NCBI GenBank assembly: GCA_918026815.1
Contig: CAKJVC010000068.1
Span: 248,001 to 312,000 of the forward strand
Direction: 5' to 3'
DNA: 64,000 bases
Origin: Chalara sp. BL73
Lineage: Eukaryota; Ascomycota; Leotiomycetes; Helotiales
Shown: positions 24,701 to 36,411 of the stretch, piece by piece
Position numbering within the stretch: position 1 is the stretch's first letter
Layout of the letters: the number at the start of each line of letters is the position of its first letter
The notes under the pieces: generated by a model
The model's database searches: none
Seen by the model: only the letters and a program-made list of their open reading frames with translations
Told to the model about the DNA's origin: nothing
Translations under genes and position numbers: made by a program

Positions 24701-27700
24701 CAGGTGAGGTGATAGTAGCCTGTTTGATGGCTGCGAGAAATCTCCGTACATTAATCAGTGATTTGCACATTATCGAGTTCCAGACCCGAGGCCGATGACC
24801 ACTGCACTTGTGAAAGGTGAACTCGTCACACTTGGGGTACCAAAAAATCAGTTATTAAAGATAAAGCGGAAGGTTTTGTATCATGTTGTTCCTGCAAATA
24901 TTGTGCCTGGCTATGAATTATAATAGTTAAGTTCCCCGTGTAATATCTAATACCTTGGGTTACGGTCGTTCTCAATTAGGCTATTTCCAATTTCAACTCT
25001 CAAAAGCTATAAAGAACTAGTTTATGGTAGGCATAGGTTTGAATAATTTTGCAATTGTGTGTTAGTCACGTGATGAATCTCCAGGAGGCAACTGGGCAAC
25101 ACCACTTAGGCAGACTTTGATCTAGATAGAAAGAGTTTATTCTGCTTATTAATTGAGCATAGAATGCTGAATGAGTGGTTAAATATGCTTAGCTGTTATG
25201 CCCAGGTCGGTTTTCTGGAGCTAACTCAGGAAATGCGAATTGAAACATTACACATTCCTTTTCTTAGTCATGGAATATCATGCACAAGCGATAAGCCCAG
25301 TAGCAAGTATTGCGGGGAAGACTCGAAAGCTTTTGGGTTGTTCGGTACGGTGTGTAAACGAGTCCGTCTTTTACGTTCTTGCTTGCAAATGCTTAGGGGA
25401 AGACATAAAGCGCATCGTTTTGTATCTGCTCTGTCCAGAGCTGGGACGCAATCTAGAGTTTCGCTCGGTGCGACGTTTACAATTGGAGATCTGTATTTTT
25501 TTTTTTTGAACTGGAGAGCTATTCAGGGACAGCTTAGAATTGAGAGAAATCTGGAAGGCCGATAAAGCAATCACAAAGTGCTAACCATGGTAAAACAAAT
25601 TCATTGGGTAACAAACTGCACAACTTGGAAGCTATCATGGCAAAAACGGGTTCTGAGTGCCACTGTCAAGGAATCAAGATACACTTGGAGAATGCTTGAG
25701 AGATTATTGTGGGGGCATGTGATGCTCAAATAGGGAGAGCAACTGCAATCCATAGCATTCTTGTAATAAAGTCCATACTGCAGCACAAGACTGAGGAGTA
25801 ATTGGCTGAGAATCTATCGTCCCTCAGATGCGCACCTCTCTTGCGTGCTGGACTCTAAAGTGCCTGCGCCACGTGTCCCAAGCATGTCCTGTCTCCAGAT
25901 TATTAGCAACAAAAAGACTTAAGCGAAAAGCGATTCAGTTCAAGGATTGATGCTGCGTTGTACGTACTAATGCCCGGAGAGATATTCTGCTCAGCTTGAA
26001 CAGATTCGGAATGTTCAGAATATACGAAGCTTTAAGTGAAGTGGTTTCCACCAAGGAGTTTTTAGGAAACTCCACTTTTTTTCCTCGCATTTCTCATACA
26101 AAGTATGGACTCATTGGAGTCTTCTATCCGAACATTATGCACTGAGATGCATTCAGCATGGACGACCCACTTAAGCCAACACCACCTCAAGCAAGATATG
26201 CTTCCTTGAGGCACTGATCGAAGATTGAAGATCTCCCAAGGCCAACTCTGCACCTCGCCACTATTCTCGTTTCAGCCACTAGGAAGCGTCTGACGGATGC
26301 GCTTGTATCCATCTCCACCGGACCCCGCGACCTCACATCACCGAGGGCTCCCTTTACGAAGTGTCGAAAAGTCCGCCCCGCCCCCACGCCGCCCAGGAAA
26401 TCAGAGAACAGCGAGATGCTCTTACTACTCAACACCAAAATAAAATTGGGAAAGCGGTTCTTCGCGCGCTGGTTTCTGCAGCGAACGGACGTAACGCTTT
26501 GTGCCCAAGGTCGTATTCCGTTCCCGCCTCTGACCGCTTGCTCGGGCCGCGCTCGATGTCACATCATGACACCCATTTCCGAATGCTGGATATTTCCCGA
26601 ACTGGCCAACCGTGGGCCGAGGTGTCTCAAAGTCATGCCATCGCTCAGACTCTTCGAAAATCACCCCGAGTCCGCTCAAAAACGTTGCCAAGCGTGCGTC
26701 AAATGGTTAGACTCGATACAGAACCTAGTGCTCCGGGAGTAGATCTGACCATGGTGGGCAGCGGTAATGAGGGCAATTATTAATGTCTCTCCCCATGCGC
26801 CCGGTGGGCACAGTCTTCATGTTCGCTGGTGCAAGAATGACTCGTTTGGGATTAGACGAGCATGGAGAAACTCGGATGCAGGAACTCGCCTCCCACGCCG
26901 CAGAGCTGCTTTGCGATAAGGAGCTCAAGGAGATTAGATCTCCAACTACCGACACGGCGATGCCGTCTTAGGATCCGGCTTGAATATGGTTAGCTGGTCA
27001 GACTATGCATTCTAGTTCAAGCATTGTGGCTTTCATCTGTGGGCTTATTGTCACGTGGGTTGATCCTGAGAAATGATTTCCAAGTCTTGCGTGTAGTGCA
27101 TACAATCGAAATGAGCTGGCATAAGGCTAGGATGAAGCCTGAAATTCATGGTAAGCTACAACGTGGTTCCAGGTTGTAATGCAGTGAGTTCCCCAGACGA
27201 TGCACTATCCACGAGTTGTGCAAACAGGCTGACTAGATGGCAAGCTTCGATTGCTTGATTACGATATAGCCTATCAAGCTGATTCGTGCGTCTCGTGTTT
27301 TTGCCAGATACGCTATCATATGCAAGGCTGACATTAAATTTAAGGTTGTGTTTACTGTATGTGCTAGGTAATATCAATAGTGCCCGTCTGCAAGCTAAAA
27401 ATAGTGTTGCTGGTTGTAAATATTAGGCCCAATCTCGTTAAAGCTGTGCTCCGGGATTTGAAATTGGAAATTCGTCTATGCAGCCGCGACATGCGCGAGA
27501 AATTTCACTTCTGCAAGAATCTTTTGGCTCAAGATCCGGGAAGAATTGATCTACAGCTGGGTGCTAGTTAGAGGACGCACTTGGGTTTGACGTCTGTACG
27601 ACTTCAGTGTAACTGTAGTATTTCTTACTGTTGTTGGAGAACCCGAATGGGCAGCCGGATCTACAGATCGAACTCAAGATTGCTTGCTTTGTGTCGCTTC

Positions 27701-28385
27701 CGCGCAGGGGAGAGGCGTTCATAAGTACAGTATTGATTGCTCACTCCAGGGCCTGCTCTGTGTAATTTATCTTCCCCACGTTTTCCGGTCTCTGGGCATC
27801 GGTCGCAATCCTGATTCGTGGCAACAAACATCGATCTTGAATCGGTCCTTTTATCCAAGTCGACATCTGGATGAAGCTTTTCGAGGTCGTCCTGACCTTC
27901 CTAAGTAAACATGAGTCTCCACAGGTTTTGGGGTCGCAACGTTACTCCTTATCGAATTGCACTGGTGGCAGGGTGATCAAGGAGTCTGGGGAACAGCTCG
28001 GACGGGCTTCCCGACGCCAATAATGCCAAGTTATGCAGCAAGTATTTGCCAGGGGCTAAAGTTGTGTAGGGATAAGCCTGCGAACTATGTGCCGAGTAAT
28101 CCAATCATATACTGTGAAGGGTTAATGTGCAAATTCCAGAATCCTTCCATGTCGTCAGTTGAAATCGATGTGAGAGCGGGAGGGCGGTACAGTACCGTAA
28201 GAAAACCTAAAATATGTCGGAGTAGCATTGCGCCAGGAGGCTATACGCAAGGCTACGAACGGTTTACTGATCAAATGCGGGATCCTCTAGAGGACATGAT
28301 GCCCCATGAAGGATGTCGTCAATCTGCGGAAAGGCACGTAATTGGATGCTTCGAATGTAATGAGCCGGACGTGGAATATTTAGAA
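21781..28385. other. Gene-poor block (6.6 kb) with weak coding signals
   Basis: There is no confident gene. 22740-25160 is AT-rich with almost no frame above 60 codons and looks like degraded repeat DNA. 25164-25565 has a 133-codon frame of unlikely composition. 26187-26971 is conspicuously more GC-rich, with several overlapping open frames on both strands. 27957-28406 has a 149-codon frame that opens with TTG. A near-perfect hairpin lies at about 26038-26084. None of these could be assigned to a family. Confidence 0.5.
26361..26783 (+). CDS. Doubtful ORF in GC-rich island
   Basis: A 140-codon frame, lacking an ATG at its upstream end, lies in a GC-rich island. It contains protein-like stretches (for example IREQRDALTTQHQNKIGK), but a second forward frame (26416-26742) and a reverse frame (26425-26691) are open over the same bases, so openness alone is weak evidence. 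It could be an exon of an unrecognised gene, a relic of a transferred segment, or chance. No domain is seen. Confidence 0.18.
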   Translation: MSKSPPRPHAAQEIREQRDALTTQHQNKIGKAVLRALVSAANGRNALCPRSYSVPASDRLLGPRSMSHHDTHFRMLDISRTGQPWAEVSQSHAIAQTLRKSPRVRSKTLPSVRQMVRLDTEPSAPGVDLTMVGSGNEGNY

Positions 28386-28740
28386 TTAGTAGTCCTTGTG
28401 CACTAAGCGCAATTGATCAGGCAAAAGGCATTTCCATCAGAAGAGAAGGGCTTACAGTTGACATATTTTGTGAGAGCATGGCACGATTTCAGGTCCGGCT
28501 AACAAGTTACAATAGGCCATCGCCATAACTAGGACAACTCACGCCTTGAAGCATCCGTCGGTACTGTACCGTATCAAGATTATAATCGCTGTGTCCGACT
28601 GGTAGGTACTCGTTAACACCCTGGAAAGATTCATCCGCAGTAGCCGGTAAGCTAAGGAGGCAGGAATCCAAGCCTCGAGCCATTACATCGCTGAAGCGAA
28701 CAGGAAACTGTAACCGTTGGGTTCTTCCCGTTACAGCCAT
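28386..28740 (-). CDS. Possible small three-exon gene, family unknown
   Basis: A reverse-strand frame starting at ATG 28740 ends at a good donor (GTGAGT at 28542). Plausible exons would be 28543-28740, 28456-28498 and 28386-28402, giving about 86 residues that begin MAVTGRTQRLQFPV. The introns have GT..AG ends, and the second has a CTGAT branch-like site. No domain is recognised, and an overlapping frame (28652-28840) is also open. The model rests only on splice signals and could be chance. Confidence 0.2.
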
Positions 28741-29618
28741 TCTTCAATATTTTGGCGGCGATTCTTAGCTGTGATTGGGTGATTGTGTCTATGATCAAGT
28801 GGCTTTCCCAATTTTCCTTGCTGATTAAGCCCTGACACAATTGTCTTCTCTGGTAAAAAAGTCTTTAGGGGTTTGGGGGCGCTCGGTCGTTAGTGGGTAG
28901 ATGCTCAGCGTCTGGTATCCGTTTTATTGGCACTTCAAGGGGAACTGTTGGTCAGCAGCTTGAGCTTGATCTGCGCTATGCCATTAAAAGGCTCCTTGTA
29001 ACGGGTGCGTGCCCAGTTCGGACACCGTCCGCGGCGGCACCTGGCTCCTCCCATGCTATTTTATCGTTTATACTTTTTTGTACCCGGCACCTCGAACAGA
29101 TTTATATCCCCATTTGATCATCTTCTTTAGATACGAATTTAGGCACTAGGGGAGAGCATCTCATCCACCAATGGCACGCGTCGACGACGGGTAGGGACTA
29201 GGTATACCAAATGCAGATCACGCGGCAACCCATGCTTTAAGCTGTTCAAACAGCCCAGGTCGCTGTATTCAGCAAAATGGCTGCCGTTCGAGAGGGGAAA
29301 TACCTCGAGCACCGAAATCTGATGGGGGCAGGAATTCTCCACCTAACCTCATTCAACGCAATGCGGAAGGAAGTTAAAGCCCTGAGGCTTGTGGCCCCTC
29401 ACTATTTTCACTGGCCCCTTGAACCACCATGTCATCCTTCACGAATGAAAGCTTAGCTCCAATCTTAGGCCGTGGTGGCTCCTCCCGCCTTCATCTACCT
29501 CTGCCATGCCGCATCTGACAGCATCCAGATCTTTTTAAGTTCTCGTGCCGGACTTTGCGCTGTGTTGCAAGACCATCTAAAGGCGTCAGCAACAACGGAC
29601 TCTAGAAGGAATGCGTCA
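28741..29618. other. Intergenic/leader upstream of NDT80-like gene
   Basis: No gene is supported. The reading frame of the downstream gene extends up to 29472 without an ATG until 29619, so the 5' leader may lie here and could contain an intron. Confidence 0.4.
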
Positions 29619-31646
29619 ATGTCCATAACAAATTCGGTAACCATGGCAAGCATCAAGCCAGAAGACGCGGAGAGTTCCCTTTGGCAAGGCTATAGTCTCC
29701 ATACCCCAACGTCGACATCTAACCAGCTCCCGCCATTCGATCCAAATTATACACCTGGGCCGTTACAACATCCGTATCATGCGAGACCACAACCGCAAAA
29801 GGGAAACTACCGCTCACTAGATATACCTTCGATGCAAACTAGACCGCCGCCACGGGATGGAACCGGAATCTTGACTGCTTCGCCACCAAGTCTCAATAGT
29901 CACCATAGTTTCCCATCCCTGAAAAGATCTTACGCTGAAGATTCACCGTATGGGGAGGTAGTGCAGGATTATAGGGAGGAAATACCGGAAATACCCAAGC
30001 CATCAATCAATCAAGATCACAGACTTCTTTCGTTCAGCAAGCTTCAGGACAAACAGACTATTGTAGACAACCATGGACGCGTCCAGCAGCTGGACCTCTC
30101 TGCGCAGATCCATGGAATGTTTTTCTTGTCCGAAATGACAACTCCTTCCTCCGAGGGAATGCTTGTTCAACCTGAATTGACCTGTTATCGGCGCAATTTA
30201 TTTCAGATTTCAGGAACCGTAACCGCTCCTAGAGGATCCTTATCGGTGATTAATGAGCGAGGAGAACGAGTACCCATCATATCCATGGATGTGACTATTT
30301 CCGCATCAGAATCTGTGGATGGCCATTCTGTAAAATTAATTGTGATACCTTGGAAAACCCCTCCACCAAACTCTCCAGAGGTGGGACCTGGACAGGAGCA
30401 CGAGCCAACACCATTACCCCTTCAGCCATTTGACGAGTCTGGCCCAGATGTCAATAGCGATTTCTCCGTCTACCCGATAGCTTACCGCCGCCTTCAATTC
30501 CGAATCGCAACCGCCAACAATGGACGACGACGAGAGCTGCAGCAACACTTTACGCTACACTTGAACGTGCAAGCTACTCTGGCGAATGGCGCCAAGGTGA
30601 ATATCTGTGAAACTCAGACAGCCCCAATTGTGGTGAGAGGTAGGAGTCCAAGGAATTTTCAAGCACGAAAGGAGATCCCTCTTGTAGGGTCTTCTTCATC
30701 TAGGGGTGGACCACCTGAACTTCACGTTGCGACCAGTGTTGGTTCTGGAAAAGGTCCAATATCAGCGCCAGTTGGGCCAAAGCCAAATATGGCGATGCCA
30801 AAGCCACAGACCATGGAGCTTCCAAGATCGCCATTCAACTTTGATGCAAGCGGTCTTCCACCCTCTCCCGCATTGATGCGGACTTCGTAAGTTCTCTCTT
30901 TTCATAATCTACATGCACAGCCTATTTTCGGCTGGGAGAGGTCTCAGGTGAGGCCGAGCAACAAAAAGCAAGATTCGATCTGCAATGCACGGGTTTAGCC
31001 CAACCGAAACTACGAATATATTTTCTAACAGGTTTTCAGAACGTACCCAACGTACATGCCTTCTCACCAACACGAACATGCGCAAAGTACCGGGACGACC
31101 ACCCCTGGCTTCCAGGCTCCGGTTGCTTTGGACAGTTACCTCCAATCGTCCCACCCCGGCTCAGACGCTTCCCAAGCGCATAATCAATCGAGATCGCAAG
31201 CTCCTCAGCAGCAGCAGCAGTATACGTACCTTCCACCAACATCTTCTCCTGCGCAATTGGCTGCCCCAATTAAGTTTGTCGATAGCAACCCTCGGCCATC
31301 GAAATCACCACGGCACGCTGCGGCGCCAGAGCGACAAACCAGTGTCCATGAATCATCTTATCCTGACTACGGGTCTACAAGATTTGCTCCGTCGTACAGT
31401 GGCCCCGGCGATGTGCTTCCCCCGAGAGATCCTGGCTATTTCCCTACACCTCTTCCTTTGCACCAACAGCAACAACAGCAGCAGCCTTGGACATCAAATG
31501 CTGATACCAGTGGAGTTTATGGCACGACCATACAAGCCCCAAGTAACCAGTCAAATCATCACTACCAATTTCCTAACGAGCATTATGGCAAAGTCGAGAG
31601 CAACCAGCATCAGCAACAGCAAAATTACAATTGGAATCCATCGTGA
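29619..31646 (+). CDS. vib-1: NDT80/PhoG-family transcription factor (VIB-1/XprG-like)
   Basis: Two exons (29619-30886, 31040-31646; a 153-bp intron with a GTAAGT donor) give 624 residues. The NDT80/PhoG p53-like DNA-binding domain covers about residues 150-350. It shows LTCYRRNLFQISG, YRRLQFRIATANNGRRRELQ, HFTLHLNVQATLANGAKV and the signature PIVVRGRSPRNFQARKEIP. The N-terminal 140 residues are Pro/Ser-rich; the C-terminal third is Ser/Pro-rich with three glutamine runs, a likely activation region. The sequence resembles Neurospora VIB-1 and Aspergillus XprG, which control secreted proteases, starvation responses and, for VIB-1, incompatibility cell death. The assignment to VIB-1 rather than a paralogue is by recall of the domain. 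ATG 29619 and 29643 (ACCATGG, better context) are both possible starts. Confidence 0.82.
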
Positions 31647-32373
31647 CCATGCAGTTATGATATAGAAAAAAATGGTTCCACAGAGCTCTGTTCTCTTGAT
31701 GAGAACAATATGGATGAGACGATCCCAGCCACGACTATACGGCCTTGTCTGCCAAACTTTCCTTTCATATTGCACACGAATGATGGACTACGCCTTTATG
31801 TATAAGTACCTTTTTTTTTTCTCTAGCATGCGTTGGACATATTGAAAACTACAAAGAGAAGCAAGCGGGCATGGAGGCAGCGATTTGATGAGTCTTTTAT
31901 TTTTATTTTGATGAAGAATATTTGGACTCGCAGCGGGCGTCTGAATTGGAGAAAAAGCACGATACCCTACCGTACCTGAATACCACCATTTCTGCGCGTT
32001 TGACATAGCATAGAAGAATCTCCAACAGCATTCTTTACCGACAGAGTCTTTCTTCCATCATTGGTGAAACTACGTATCCACACACTAACTACATGTTGGA
32101 AAATAAACCTGCGCATGTAACGTGGATCGGCTACCGTAATCAAGTCTTAGCCTCAGCTCAGCCTTATGGTGTTACCTTTTTTCCTTGACCCAACCGCCCC
32201 CAACCATTGCGTCTGACTATACCATGCAGCAATGCCACGCGACAGAAAGTCTAACAGTGAAGTGCGTGAGAAAACAGTCAGATTTACCTGACATGTAGCC
32301 GTATGTTCCACATTTCTGCCATCCTTGCCAGCCTAGTTTCCGCTCACTAAGCGCTGATCTAAGTGGTATACAG
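31647..32373. other. Intergenic between NDT80-like and DUF2011-like genes
   Basis: The region contains a T-run near 31811-31820. A possible 10-codon first exon of the next gene starts at ATG 32232, with a GTGCGT donor at 32262 and an acceptor at 32373. No other gene is seen. Confidence 0.4.
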
Positions 32374-33219
32374 ATGTTGCGCCTTTCAGATTCGGACACC
32401 AGTAGCCTTGCGGGTAGCCCCCAAGCCAATGTAATTGATACGAACAATCCCCAGGAGGCGGCGTCGCTGAGCATAAGGAGAATGGAAGATGGGCTGACGG
32501 TTGGGCGGAACGATTTGTGGGCTGAGGAGGCGGTTGAGGAACTAGCGCCGGCTATCAAAGAACAATTGCTGAAAAAGCTGGCCGCCGTCTACGGGGAAAT
32601 TGCGGTCCACAACGTGGAAATCATGTCAGCTGAGGCTGGGGATGGCGAGAACGATGGTGATGAGGAGTTCGATTTCCAGATGTTCTCGGGAGGGGCACAG
32701 AAAATTGTGCTATTCCAGGATGAGGGCGTAGGAGATGGAGGGTTTGTGGAACTCAGGGATCCAAGAATTTTTGTCGTGCCGCCAGCGGAAGGCGAGAGAA
32801 AGGCTGCGTTCGAGCTCATGGCGGTTGATGGAGAGGCTGTTTTACACGCTGCACGAAAGAGGGCTTGTGGCCTGGAGGTGCCATGGCGAGTTCAAACCAT
32901 CAAGATTACAGCGGGACGGAAACGCAAAGAGAATGCCGGCAAGAATCCCTCTGCGACGGATTCTCAAAACGGCAAAAAGAAAAAACCGGGCAAGAGGCAG
33001 AGAATCATTCTGCGGCAAAGAACCAAGAAAATCGCGGAATTGGAAACGCGCTTGAAACTGGAAAAGCAAAGCAAAGAAGAGGCTGAGAGGGACAAGAAAG
33101 CTCGCCGAAACCGGGAGAAGAAGCTCAAGAAGCGAATGAAGGAGAAGGCTTCAAAAGCAGCTGCCCGAGCTCAAGAAAGCAACGTTCCTGATTCTGCCGT
33201 ATTGGCTTCTCCGACTTGA
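32374..33219 (+). CDS. Basic conserved fungal protein resembling DUF2011
   Basis: A 281-residue frame without internal introns. An acidic centre (EAGDGENDGDEEFDFQMFS) is followed by a globular block with IVLFQDE, RIFVVPP and the stretch VDGEAVLHAARKRACGLEVP, then WRV. The tail from about residue 190 is strongly basic and helical (KKKKPGKRQRIILRQRTKK, then Lys/Arg/Glu repeats), suggesting a nuclear or nucleolar protein. The FQMFS...PWRV...PGKRQRI order resembles the fungal DUF2011 family of unknown function; this is recall, not a search. The start could lie in an extra exon: ATG 32232, exon 32232-32261, intron 32262-32373, adding ten residues in frame. No defects are seen. Confidence 0.7.
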   Translation: MLRLSDSDTSSLAGSPQANVIDTNNPQEAASLSIRRMEDGLTVGRNDLWAEEAVEELAPAIKEQLLKKLAAVYGEIAVHNVEIMSAEAGDGENDGDEEFDFQMFSGGAQKIVLFQDEGVGDGGFVELRDPRIFVVPPAEGERKAAFELMAVDGEAVLHAARKRACGLEVPWRVQTIKITAGRKRKENAGKNPSATDSQNGKKKKPGKRQRIILRQRTKKIAELETRLKLEKQSKEEAERDKKARRNREKKLKKRMKEKASKAAARAQESNVPDSAVLASPT

Positions 33220-35439
33220 AGTTATAGGCGCCTGTTGCGTTGGTATAATACATGTTAACATCACAGTTGTCCGCCTTCGCCTGTAGAATCCGGCTGGGAT
33301 GTTCTGCGTAATAAACAAGCGGGGCTCTATGTTAAACTAGTACATAGCTCGGAGGGGTTATTGAAGCAGAAGCAGACTAGATCGAACAAGAGCGGCTGAC
33401 CTCAACAATGTTTATGCTTTTGATCACTAGACAAGATCGATAAGCTCGAGCTTAATTGACAACCCAAATTGCCTTCCAAACATTAAGGAATTGGCTTTCA
33501 GCTGAAGAGAATCCTACAATTTCTAATGAGTTGTAGTATAATCTATAGCGGCATATGTAGTTTGGTTGTATACAGCGGCGTGAGAAGTGGATTTGATATT
33601 GAATAGAGAATTGAGCGGAGAACAGTCACTTTGCGTAACTGCTCGTGAATGTGCAGTGAGGTGGCCAAGCTTTAGAAGCTGGTTCAATTGAGCAATGTAC
33701 TGAAACTTCATTGTTCGTCTGTACGTTCCTTGATGATATTTCCACAGCTGCACCTTCTCAGTATCAGCATGTGCAACATGGTCTCACAGAAAGCAACAAA
33801 CGTCCATACAAACTGTTCTCTTCGCAGTCTTGAATCGTTTACTTTATCCATCGCAAACTGAACAAACTACCCTTCCCTCCTGAACATCCATCAAGTATAC
33901 CTGCCAAAGCTGCACCAGAGCCAGGTCTCTCCTAGGCGGTCAGCAAAGAGATGACAGCATTTATAAGCGCACCCAAGAATGTGAGGCTTGAGAAATTGAG
34001 TGACTGTTCTATAATATTTAATCCAGGAATTAGAAAGAGAGACTAATTTGGAGACATGGAACAAGCAGAAAGCCAACTCTGGAGGTGACGACCAAGTCGA
34101 GAATGCGAGGAAATATATCGGCAAGAATAGGACGAGGGCCGCAGGCGGGCGGACCCAAGCATTCGCTAGGCTACCTACTGCGGTGAATATCAAAAAGTCA
34201 GCTCATCAAGGAGCTTCGAAACTTGTCAAAGAATCCGGTAACCTCGTGGCCTTCCACAAAGCCGGTACCGTTCATATTGTGGAGGAAATCGAGTATGATC
34301 CGCGGTGATGCTTTTACGTCACGTCAAAGGTGATGAAGGGATTTATAAGGGTTGCGCGGTGGCGGGGGCTGAGATTTTCATTTCTACCTTGGTAATACTT
34401 GAGCTCTCGCCGCGTCTTTCTCTGCAAGACCAGCACAAATCACTTGCCCACGGCGCATAGCCCGCACCGCATTACAGAGCTCCTCGCCGGCAAGGAATCT
34501 ATTCCCCGTCAAAGCGCCCTGGAAACCCTTCTTGGCTGCTAGAAGCAAACCCTCGAGATTTCTTTCCCCGTCAAGAAACACTGGGCGGCTCCGCTTACTC
34601 ATCTGAATATTCTCCCAGCGCATCGGTTCACCTCCGACACGACGAAGCGGCTACTTCGCTTCCAGCGAGAACCCCTTATGATGCTCGTGTGATGCTATGG
34701 ACTGCGCGAGGAATTTGTAGCAGAGTAGGTGTTAGCAGTCGTGGCAGGTGTTTTGTTCTTGCTTCTCAAATTGTCGCGGATACTGTTCCCATTAACGGTC
34801 AGCCTGGGGTTATTGGTTTCAGGATGTATTTGATAATTACGGCGTACTTACTATCCGCACTCAAGCAATAGCGGCGGCAGCACCAGTCTGATCTACCACC
34901 TCCAGTACTTTGTTTGGATTGATTGATGCTGCTCTGCTTGGTGATCCTATGCTTGATGATGCTGTGCTAGACGATGCCATGGTCGAATCTGTTGTGTTTG
35001 AGCTCCCGCATTGTAGTCTAAAGAATATGATTCTGTGTCCTGATAGTATCGACTAAGCAAGGATGATATCCTTGGTGCAGCATGTTTTCATGGTGTAAAT
35101 GATGAATCTGCTGTCGGATCTACTCTTGCATCTCTAACTTATAGGGGGTTGTCTCAAGTAAGTGGATGCCTTTGACTTCTCCCCTACCTTCTTCCCCTGG
35201 TTATTCTGAGCTTAAGTAACATAGAATTTACCGCAAGTATATTACGACTTGACAAACGATTACTTGAAATTCGTGGATACTGAGAAATAGGCGATGGGAC
35301 GCGTTAGAGAAGGAGTACCTTTCGCCATTCCTTTCGAGGTCATTACTTTCGTCATGGGATGTTAGGTAGATCTGTCTACCGCAGTCCTCGCAATCGAGAA
35401 ATAGCCTTTCAATCTGAATTGCTCAAGTCCGATGCTATT
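33220..35439. other. 2.2 kb intergenic region with two doubtful small ORFs
   Basis: No confident gene. 34048-34308 (+) is an 86-codon frame without an upstream ATG that ends VKESGNLVAFHKAGTVHIVE. It reads like coding sequence and could be a 3' exon or relic. 34384-34623 (-) is listed separately. The rest is AT-rich with short frames only. Confidence 0.45.
34384..34623 (-). CDS. Doubtful 79-residue ORF
   Basis: An ATG-initiated reverse frame with ordered composition (MRWENIQMSKRSRPVFLDGE near the start; an Ala/Gly/Arg-rich helical-looking second half). It has higher GC than its flanks and lies 75 bp from the convergent frame at 34048-34308. No family is recognised. It may be a small gene or the remains of a larger one. 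Confidence 0.25.
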   Translation of the reverse strand: MRWENIQMSKRSRPVFLDGERNLEGLLLAAKKGFQGALTGNRFLAGEELCNAVRAMRRGQVICAGLAEKDAARAQVLPR

Positions 35440-36411
35440 TTACGTCCCTCCAACTTTACCAAACCGGTACTGCGCCCAACTTAAACTTCCTTCAGGCAGA
35501 GTCCACAATTGTTCGCCAAGGTCCGAGCCTGCAGCGCCTGCACTAACATAAATAGGAAGGATATGCTCTAGGGTTGGGTGCGCTTTTCTAGCATCACTAC
35601 GTCTCATCAGATCTAACATCTTTGCCTGGCGTGCCTCTGGCTTTGCAGTGGCAGCCTCCTTCAGTGCTTCGTCAAAACTGAAGACATAACTGAATCGTAT
35701 TAGCAGGGCCATAACCCACCTGGAACGCAAGAAGGATTTTCTTACGGCATAGTCTCGCTGGTTCCCCTAATGGCTCTGTAATCATGAAGATTATGAACGG
35801 CCATTCCCGCTCCGATTATTAGAATGCCTTCGCCTCGGAGGCTTTCCAGTACTTGCCCCATGCGGTAATGTTGTTCCGGATCCTCATTGTGGTACAGAGA
35901 AACTTGCACGATCGGCACATTCAATGGGTTTTTCTTTGGATCGAAAGCTGTCCGAGTGGTGCGTCAGTAAAAAGATGCGAAAATGTCCAAGACAGGAAAA
36001 TCATAACCTACCAACCATAAACCCCGCCCAGACGCCATGATCAAGGCCTCGTTTGACTCTCTGGACCTCAATACCAGCACCCTCTAGCTCCTTGACAACC
36101 TTTTCGGCTATCTCGGGGCTTCCCTTATTCGGATATTCGTATTCGTAATAGTGCGGTGGAAAACCGTAGAAATCATAAATTAGATCCGTCTGCTCGGCCG
36201 CATTGATTTTAATTTTGTTTGGGCTGTCTTGCCAGTGTGCAGAAAAGACCACCACTGCCTTAGGTTTAACTTCTGTTGTGATCTCCCGCCCAACTGCAGC
36301 TAGTTTGGTATAGGCTGGGTGGTCCGTGTTTTCCATGAAGTTAGGCCCACCAATGCCGAGGAAGTAGACTGGTGTCCGTGAAGGACTATTTACATGTGAG
36401 GAATCGGACAT
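35440..36411 (-). CDS. LigB-type extradiol ring-cleavage dioxygenase homologue
   Basis: Three exons on the minus strand (36012-36411, 35746-35947, 35440-35689; introns 64 and 56 bp) give 283 residues. The family is the class III extradiol dioxygenases (DODA/YgiD/LigB type), which cleave catechol-like rings using a metal held by histidines. Conserved blocks are VVVFSAHWQ (second ligand His), GLDHGVWAGF, IIGAGMAVHNLHDYRAIRG and HPTLEHILPIYVSAGAAG. At the N-terminus the usual xHGxP block reads FLGIGGPNF, so the first metal-ligand histidine appears as isoleucine (codon ATT). The reaction may be altered or lost, or this may be a divergent subfamily. Splices restore GFMVAFDPKK and ETMPYVFSFDEA. It is a soluble cytosolic enzyme and sits next to two pseudogenes of metabolic type. 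Confidence 0.85.

Noticed and set aside
27957..28406. 149-codon forward frame
   Set aside because: Begins with TTG, first in-frame ATG is internal, composition is not protein-like and no domain is seen.
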